Origin: CAZVCG01 sp964626265
GTDB lineage: Bacteria; Pseudomonadota; Alphaproteobacteria; UBA9219
DNA length: 10,905 nt
Assembly (NCBI GenBank): GCA_964626265.1
Contig: CAZVCG010000051.1
Span: forward strand, 1-10,905
Direction of reading: 5' to 3'
This document shows, one piece after another, positions 6,840-10,905 of this stretch. The notes beneath the pieces are model-generated. The model worked only from the letters and a program-made list of their open reading frames with translations. It ran no database searches and was not told the origin of the DNA. The position numbers were made by a program, and so were the translations under genes. Positions within the stretch are counted from its first letter, which is position 1, and each line of letters opens with the position of its first letter.

Positions 6840-7613
6840 ATGCGTATAGCCACATGGAACGTTAACTCGGTTAAGGCTCGCCTGCCTATAGTCACGGAAT
6901 GGCTGAAATCGGCTAAACCGGATGTCCTGCTGTTGCAAGAAATCAAGTGTGAAACCGAAGCTTTTCCCAAGCTGGAGTTCGAAGCGTTGGGTTATCACGT
7001 CGCCGCCGTAGGGCAAAAAGCTTATAACGGCGTGGCGATCCTGAGCCTCGAAAAGCCGGAACAAACGCTCACCCGCCTGCCGGGCGATAAAAACGATATG
7101 CAAGCTCGCTATGTCGAGGCTATTATTCAAGGCATCCGCATTGCGAGCGTCTATCTACCGAACGGGAACCCCATCGACAGCGAAAAGTACGACTACAAGC
7201 TTACATGGCTTGAACGTTTGCGTGTCCATGCGAAAAATCTTCTCAAGGACGAAAAGCCTTTCGCTCTGGCGGGCGATTTCAACGTCATTCCGACCGAACA
7301 AGACGTTTATGATCCCAAAGGTTGGGAAAATGACGCCCTCTTCCATCCAAGGACGCGCGAAGCTTACCGCGCGTTGGTAAACCTTGGATTGACGGACGCC
7401 TTCCGCGCCTTCAATCCCGACAAAAAACACGCCTATACGTTTTGGGATTATCAAGGAGGCTCATGGCAGCGCGATAATGGTTTGCGCATAGATCATATAC
7501 TTCTGTCACCCGAGGCAACGGACATGCTAACGGCCTGCTTCATCGACAAAACGCCGCGCGGACAGGAGAAGGCTTCCGACCATACGCCGGTCGTGGCCAC
7601 GCTCGGAATTTAG
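6840..7613 (+). CDS. xthA: Exodeoxyribonuclease III / AP endonuclease
   Basis: This Mg-dependent enzyme of base-excision repair nicks DNA 5' to abasic sites and has 3'-5' exonuclease and 3'-phosphatase activity. The 257 residues match the ExoIII family. Visible active-site motifs are WNVNS with N7 and N9, LLQEIK with the metal ligand E34, NGVAIL (63-68), YLPNG (105-109), AGDFNV with D146 and N148, LRIDHI (215-220), and the C-terminal SDHTPV with the D247/H248 catalytic pair. The ATG at 6840 directly begins the conserved MRIATWNVNS block, so the start is firm. Upstream there is only a poor ribosome-binding site (AGGA 2 nt before the ATG), and a promoter spaced for a leaderless transcript fits better. 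It converges with the 156-residue unknown gene, overlapping by 4 nt. Confidence 0.95.
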   Translation: MRIATWNVNSVKARLPIVTEWLKSAKPDVLLLQEIKCETEAFPKLEFEALGYHVAAVGQKAYNGVAILSLEKPEQTLTRLPGDKNDMQARYVEAIIQGIRIASVYLPNGNPIDSEKYDYKLTWLERLRVHAKNLLKDEKPFALAGDFNVIPTEQDVYDPKGWENDALFHPRTREAYRALVNLGLTDAFRAFNPDKKHAYTFWDYQGGSWQRDNGLRIDHILLSPEATDMLTACFIDKTPRGQEKASDHTPVVATLGI

Positions 7614-8080
7614 AACATTGCGTCGACGGCCGACTGGTCGAGCGACTTTCCGTATCCATGGACGATAGCGCCGCCGTCATCGATCATGCCCTGCAGTTCC
7701 ATCGACGCCAAATAGGCCATTTCGGCGAACTTTTCCTTTTGGCCTTCCTCTAATGCGCGACGCAACTTTAGACGCATTTCAACCACCAACATGCTCATCT
7801 GCACGGTCAGTTTGTCAAACCGTTCGCGTAGATCGGTTGGCGAATAGTCGTAAACCTCGATGGCAAGCGGCGCGAAGCCCAGCTCGCTGGTCATGAAATG
7901 CTCACGGTACGTTTTGTAAGACCACTTGTCGATCTCGTCGAGCAATTCCGGCGCGTCGTTGAGCATGTTGAGCATCATGATAACTTCGTTGAAGTGATTG
8001 AAATAATCCGTGGACAAGAACGACCTTGGGTCGATGTTCGTTCCGACGAGGCGTTCGCGTATTTTGTCTAAATCAGGCAT
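7610..8080 (-). CDS. Unrecognised 156-residue helical protein
   Basis: I do not recognise this family. The protein looks soluble, with no signal peptide or membrane segment. It has an acidic, mostly helical composition and about 12 methionines in 156 residues. A long amphipathic stretch around 85-125 is rich in Leu, Arg, Glu and Met, and could form a coiled coil or helical bundle. Other blocks are DPRSFLSTDYFNHFNE (17-32) and YGKSLDQSAVDAMF at the C-terminus. There are no Cys residues and no recognisable catalytic motif. The reading frame is intact and has codon use like its neighbours, so I take it as real. No Shine-Dalgarno sequence precedes the ATG. A TAAAAT box (complement of 8090-8095) lies 9 nt before it, so the leader may be very short. 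It lies 56 nt downstream of the glycosyltransferase on the same strand and may be co-transcribed with it. Confidence 0.8.
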   Translation of the reverse strand: MPDLDKIRERLVGTNIDPRSFLSTDYFNHFNEVIMMLNMLNDAPELLDEIDKWSYKTYREHFMTSELGFAPLAIEVYDYSPTDLRERFDKLTVQMSMLVVEMRLKLRRALEEGQKEKFAEMAYLASMELQGMIDDGGAIVHGYGKSLDQSAVDAMF

Positions 8081-8136
8081 GAGAGCGGTATTTTAAGTAA
8101 TGATCGGCTAATGAACTGTTAATACGCTGTTTTTAC

Positions 8137-9297
8137 CTATTTATGCTTTATTTGCATGACTCCCAACAAAAAGGCGGCGAAGCCAAGTTGTATCCCGCCG
8201 ACTATCAAAGTGACGGCCGCTATCAATATTCTCATGACGTCGCGGTAGTCGAGAGCGCCGAAATTGACCGCCGTCCATCTTTTGGCGGCCCAAAGAACGG
8301 CAATTACGCCCAGCATAATTAAGAATCCGCCCAATAATAACATTCTCTCAAGCGTTAAACCTGAAAGCCATTTATCATATCGTGACGAACGCGGAATAAT
8401 CCCGTTGTGCATGGCGAAAGTCCGCGCAATTGCGCCAAAGGTGATGCTTTGCACCCCTACAAGTATTCCCATTGCGCCAACGAGCAACGTGTGGACATCA
8501 AGCCCTACGCCATCGGCTATTTGCATGGGACCAGGAAGCAATAGAGCAGCAATGATCAATCCGATCACGATCATGGCCAATCCCGGATAGAGGTAGAGCC
8601 AACGCGGCGAATAGAGCAGCATAAAGCGTAAATGCCGCCAGCCATCGCGCCAAGGCTGTAAATGAGGTTTCCGGTTGCGTCCGTCCGGCCATAGCTTTAC
8701 CGGCACTTCTGTCATGCGCAGATTATGCAGCGAGGCGCGAACGATCATCTCGCTCGCATATTCCATGCCTGTCGTCCGCAAATCTAGTTTTTGTACGGCT
8801 TCGCGTGAAAAGCCGCGCATGCCGCAATGAAAATCGTTGATGGGAATGCGGAAGAATAACTTTCCAAGAGCCGACAGAACGGGATTTCCAAGATATCGGT
8901 TCAAAAACGGCATTGCGCCTTTTTGAATTCCTCCCTGAAAACGGTTGCCGACGACCATTTCATAACCTGCTTGAAGCTTGGCGTAGATTGGCATAAGGGC
9001 CGAAAGGTCATAGCTATCGTCGGCGTCGGCGATGATAACGTATTGTCCTTTGGCGGCGGCTATTCCGCCGGCAAGCGCCGCGCCGTACCCCCTCTCCTCT
9101 ACATGCGCGACGCGCGCTCCCATGGCCTTGGCCAATTGAACGGAACCGTCGTCGCTGCCGTTATCGGCGACTATCACTTCTCCGCGTATGGCGTTTTTGG
9201 ACAAAAATTCCAGTGCCTTATTCAGGCACTTGGGAAGCGTCCTGACTTCGTTCAGGCACGGAAGCACTATGGATAATTCCAGGGGCGACTCGGACAT
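8137..9297 (-). CDS. Family 2 glycosyltransferase, DPM1-like, with C-terminal membrane anchor
   Basis: This inner-membrane glycosyltransferase of the dolichol-phosphate-mannose-synthase-like type is expected to move a sugar from a nucleotide donor to a polyprenyl-phosphate or other lipid. Numbered from ATG at 9297, the GT-A domain covers about 6-225. It opens with LSIVLPCLNE (8-17), followed by VADNGSDDGS (43-52), the metal/nucleotide-binding DADD (91-94), and NDFHCGMRGFSREA (154-167). Four membrane segments follow at about 235-254, 270-290, 318-337 and 355-380. This fits the polytopic DPM1 subgroup. Sugar and acceptor are unknown. In-frame starts at ATG 9333 and TTG 9348 are possible. I chose 9297 because it leaves the usual short lead before SIVLP; none of the three has a convincing ribosome-binding site. 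It diverges from the tRNA-Ser gene. Confidence 0.88.
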   Translation of the reverse strand: MSESPLELSIVLPCLNEVRTLPKCLNKALEFLSKNAIRGEVIVADNGSDDGSVQLAKAMGARVAHVEERGYGAALAGGIAAAKGQYVIIADADDSYDLSALMPIYAKLQAGYEMVVGNRFQGGIQKGAMPFLNRYLGNPVLSALGKLFFRIPINDFHCGMRGFSREAVQKLDLRTTGMEYASEMIVRASLHNLRMTEVPVKLWPDGRNRKPHLQPWRDGWRHLRFMLLYSPRWLYLYPGLAMIVIGLIIAALLLPGPMQIADGVGLDVHTLLVGAMGILVGVQSITFGAIARTFAMHNGIIPRSSRYDKWLSGLTLERMLLLGGFLIMLGVIAVLWAAKRWTAVNFGALDYRDVMRILIAAVTLIVGGIQLGFAAFLLGVMQIKHK

Positions 9298-9376
9298 GGG
9301 CTTACAGATTGCAGAAATTAACCGACCTGTCATCCGCGATATAATCAAGCTGCTGGATTTCCTCTAAATCAGTCTT

Positions 9377-9382
9377 TATAAG
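9377..9382 (+). promoter_or_regulatory. -10 element of the tRNA-Ser gene
   Basis: TATAAG at 9377-9382 is 5 of 6 to the -10 consensus and lies 10 nt before the mature tRNA 5' end at 9393, the expected spacing. The -35 region (around 9354-9359, TGGATT) is a poor match. Confidence 0.4.
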
Positions 9383-9392
9383 AGCCGCTTAC

Positions 9393-9482
9393 GGATGGGT
9401 GGTAGAGTGGTTGAATACACCGGTCTTGAAAACCGGCGTGCCCGCAAGGGTACCGTGGGTTCGAATCCCACCCCATCCGCCA
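9393..9482 (+). tRNA. tRNA-Ser (anticodon UGA)
   Basis: This is a complete class II tRNA. The acceptor stem is GGATGGG (9393-9399) with CCCATCC (9472-9478), the discriminator is G9479 as in bacterial tRNA-Ser, and the CCA tail (9480-9482) is encoded. The anticodon arm is CCGGT (9420-9424), loop CTTGAAA, ACCGG (9432-9436). The anticodon TGA at 9427-9429 reads UCA and other UCN codons. A long variable arm (TGCCC-GCAA-GGGTA) precedes the T arm, which contains GGTTCGAATCC. All stems pair without mismatch. The gene stands alone between two minus-strand genes. Confidence 0.97.
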
Positions 9483-9484
9483 AC

Positions 9485-9500
9485 CTACGTTGCCACGTAG
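9485..9500. terminator. Small perfect stem-loop after tRNA-Ser
   Basis: CTACGT (9485-9490), loop TGCC, and ACGTAG (9495-9500) form an exact 6-bp hairpin starting 3 nt after the tRNA CCA and 25 nt beyond the chemoreceptor stop. It could serve either strand. Neither side has a U-run (CTTCGTG on the plus strand), so it may be a tRNA 3'-processing or weak termination signal. A 10-bp palindrome TGGCGCGCCA follows at 9508-9517. Confidence 0.35.
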
Positions 9501-9525
9501 CTTCGTGTGGCGCGCCAAAATTGGT

Positions 9526-10794
9526 CTACCCGTTCACGATTTCTTTCAGGAATACGGCAACCTCGCGTTCAAGATGCCCTCCCTGCTCGGATAATATCCC
9601 AACGGCGCGCTGCAATTGTTCGGAAGACATCTTGGCGTCTTCCGAAGATGACCTGACCTGCGAAATATTTTCAACAATTGATGCAGTCTGGGAAGAAGCG
9701 CTTTCCATGCTCTTAGCGATTTCCATCGTTGTTGCTTTTTGCTGAGTCAACGCCCCATTGACCGAAGCCGCCGAGGTTTCCACCTGCTGGATCGACGTTT
9801 TGATTGCCGTCATGGCGCTTATGACTTCTTCGGACACATTTCTTATGTTTCCGATGTGTTCGGTAATGTTTACGGTCGCGTTTTTCGTTTGATGGGCTAG
9901 CGATTTAACTTCTCCCGCCACTACGGCAAACCCCTTGCCAGCCTCTCCTGCGCGCGAGGCCTCAATCGTTGCGTTAAGCGCAAGAAGATTAATCTGATCG
10001 GCTATCTCTTGAATGATGACGATTATCTCTGAAATTTTTGCTGATGCTTGTTCGAGATTGCGTGATATTTCGTCCGTTTTGTTCGTGGTCGACACCGTAT
10101 CGCCTATCACAGAAGCGGAGTCATTCATCTGGTTCGTAATATCGACCACGGACGCGTTCATTTGCTGTGTCGCCGCCGAAACAGATTGGATATTTTTCAA
10201 TGTCTCCGATGCCGCTTCCGTGGCCTGTTCGGCCTGCTTGCTGACGCCTACCACGTTGTCGTTCAACGACTTCGAAAGTTTGTTAAGCTGGGTGGCCTGC
10301 TCAACGACGGAAGAAACTATACCCTGAACCTTGCTCTGAAATCTTTGGGAGAGTTCTCGCATGGCCTGTTTTTTTTCTTCGCGGTTTTTTTCCTCAAGCG
10401 CGGCCTGCTCTTCTTCGAGTTTGCGTTTATCGATAGCGTTTTGTTTAAATACTGCCACTTTTCGCGCCATACTGCCGATTTCTGTCGGCTTATCAGTATA
10501 AGGCACTTCAACCGTCAAGACGCCTTGCGTAAGCGATCGCATTACCTCGCCGAGCACACGGATAGGTTTTGTGGCAATGCGGTAGAGAATTACAGCAACA
10601 ATTGCGTTGAGCAAAATGGCAACGACAAGTTGCCAAAGCAAATCATCGTAAAATACATCGCTTGCTTCAACGCCGAATTTGCTTCGAATGTGTATGTAAC
10701 TTTTGATGCCGAAAGCAAAACCTACGAACGATAAAAAGATCGCGACAGACTGCAGCCTGAACGATAAGCTATTCATTAAGCGCTTTATTTCCAT
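9526..10794 (-). CDS. Methyl-accepting chemotaxis protein with minimal periplasmic loop
   Basis: This inner-membrane chemoreceptor signals to CheA/CheW and so to the flagellar motor. The 422 residues contain TM1 (about 14-32), a periplasmic loop of only about 20 residues (33-52), TM2 (about 53-72), a HAMP domain (about 73-125, with TKPIRVLG and TEIGSMARKVAVFK), a charged coiled linker (about 120-150), and a long coiled-coil signalling domain. The conserved hairpin tip spans about 263-300 and includes INLLALNATIEASRAGEAG. The loop is too small for a PAS, Cache or four-helix ligand domain, so sensing must be within the membrane, through HAMP or a partner protein. There is no NWETF-like C-terminal CheR tether. 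The ATG at 10794 has AGAGGA about 10 nt upstream. An internal ATG at 10776 is possible but would shorten the N-terminus. No che or flagellar genes are nearby. Confidence 0.93.
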   Translation of the reverse strand: MEIKRLMNSLSFRLQSVAIFLSFVGFAFGIKSYIHIRSKFGVEASDVFYDDLLWQLVVAILLNAIVAVILYRIATKPIRVLGEVMRSLTQGVLTVEVPYTDKPTEIGSMARKVAVFKQNAIDKRKLEEEQAALEEKNREEKKQAMRELSQRFQSKVQGIVSSVVEQATQLNKLSKSLNDNVVGVSKQAEQATEAASETLKNIQSVSAATQQMNASVVDITNQMNDSASVIGDTVSTTNKTDEISRNLEQASAKISEIIVIIQEIADQINLLALNATIEASRAGEAGKGFAVVAGEVKSLAHQTKNATVNITEHIGNIRNVSEEVISAMTAIKTSIQQVETSAASVNGALTQQKATTMEIAKSMESASSQTASIVENISQVRSSSEDAKMSSEQLQRAVGILSEQGGHLEREVAVFLKEIVNG

Positions 10795-10857
10795 GGGATG
10801 GGCATCCTCTAGAATGGCGTAAGAAGATGAAAGATATTTTCCTTATTGATTCTTATT

Positions 10858-10886
10858 AATATAAATGTCTTTAAATCTTAGAACAA
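10858..10886 (-). promoter_or_regulatory. Candidate promoter for the chemoreceptor gene
   Basis: On the minus strand TTGTTC (complement of 10881-10886, 3 of 6) is followed after exactly 17 nt by TATATT (complement of 10858-10863, 5 of 6). Transcription would begin near 10850, about 55 nt before the ATG. A small inverted repeat AATAC-TATC-GTATT (10885-10898) overlaps the -35 and could be an operator. Confidence 0.4.
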
Positions 10887-10905
10887 TACTATCGTATTAG
10901 GGTCC

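Noticed and set aside
9393..9482. tRNA-Ser as an integration site for a mobile island.
   Set aside because: No integrase, no repeat of the tRNA 3' end, and no composition break is visible beside it within the window.
9508..9517. Palindrome TGGCGCGCCA after tRNA-Ser.
   Set aside because: It is short, GC-only in the core, and lies next to no promoter or U-run. It is probably chance or part of a weak terminator region.

Overview
The window looks like ordinary chromosome from an alphaproteobacterium of moderate GC content, probably able to live without oxygen. This placement is an inference: it rests on protein flavour (dGTPase-like protein divergent from exonuclease III, polytopic DPM1-like glycosyltransferase, MCP and GGDEF signalling) and on good sigma70-type promoters beside genes that lack Shine-Dalgarno sequences. 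I see no plasmid, phage, IS, CRISPR or rRNA signature.

Left part (1-2058, minus strand): cysteine synthase A (cysK) lies downstream of a GGDEF protein. Just beyond the cysK stop is a near-consensus minus-strand promoter that reads out of the left edge into a leader with two stem-loops. The gene or RNA it serves is not in the window.

Centre (2059-5598, plus strand): an AT-rich intergenic region of about 420 bp separates the GGDEF gene from pyruvate formate-lyase (pflB). Its radical-SAM activating enzyme (pflA) follows. Together they form a complete anaerobic pyruvate-cleavage module: PflA installs the glycyl radical on PflB, which splits pyruvate with CoA into acetyl-CoA and formate. The 76-nt gap between them is G-rich and can fold so that the pflA start codon is buried.

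Right of centre (5595-8080): a dGTPase-like HD hydrolase (minus) is divergent from exonuclease III (xthA, plus) across a 45-nt promoter region. Xth is then convergent with an unrecognised 156-residue helical protein. Both convergent pairs (pflA/dgt and xthA/unknown) overlap by the same four bases, TTAG, so there is no room for a terminator between them.

Right end (8137-10905): a membrane-anchored family-2 glycosyltransferase (minus), a class II tRNA-Ser(UGA) with encoded CCA (plus), and a methyl-accepting chemotaxis protein with a very small periplasmic loop (minus).

Most genes are well-known housekeeping or accessory families. I did not find a convincing new multi-gene system. The items most worth checking are the leftward leader or RNA at 1-158, the pflB-pflA junction, the altered GGDEF active and inhibitory sites, the predicted leaderless xthA mRNA, and the unknown 156-residue protein.
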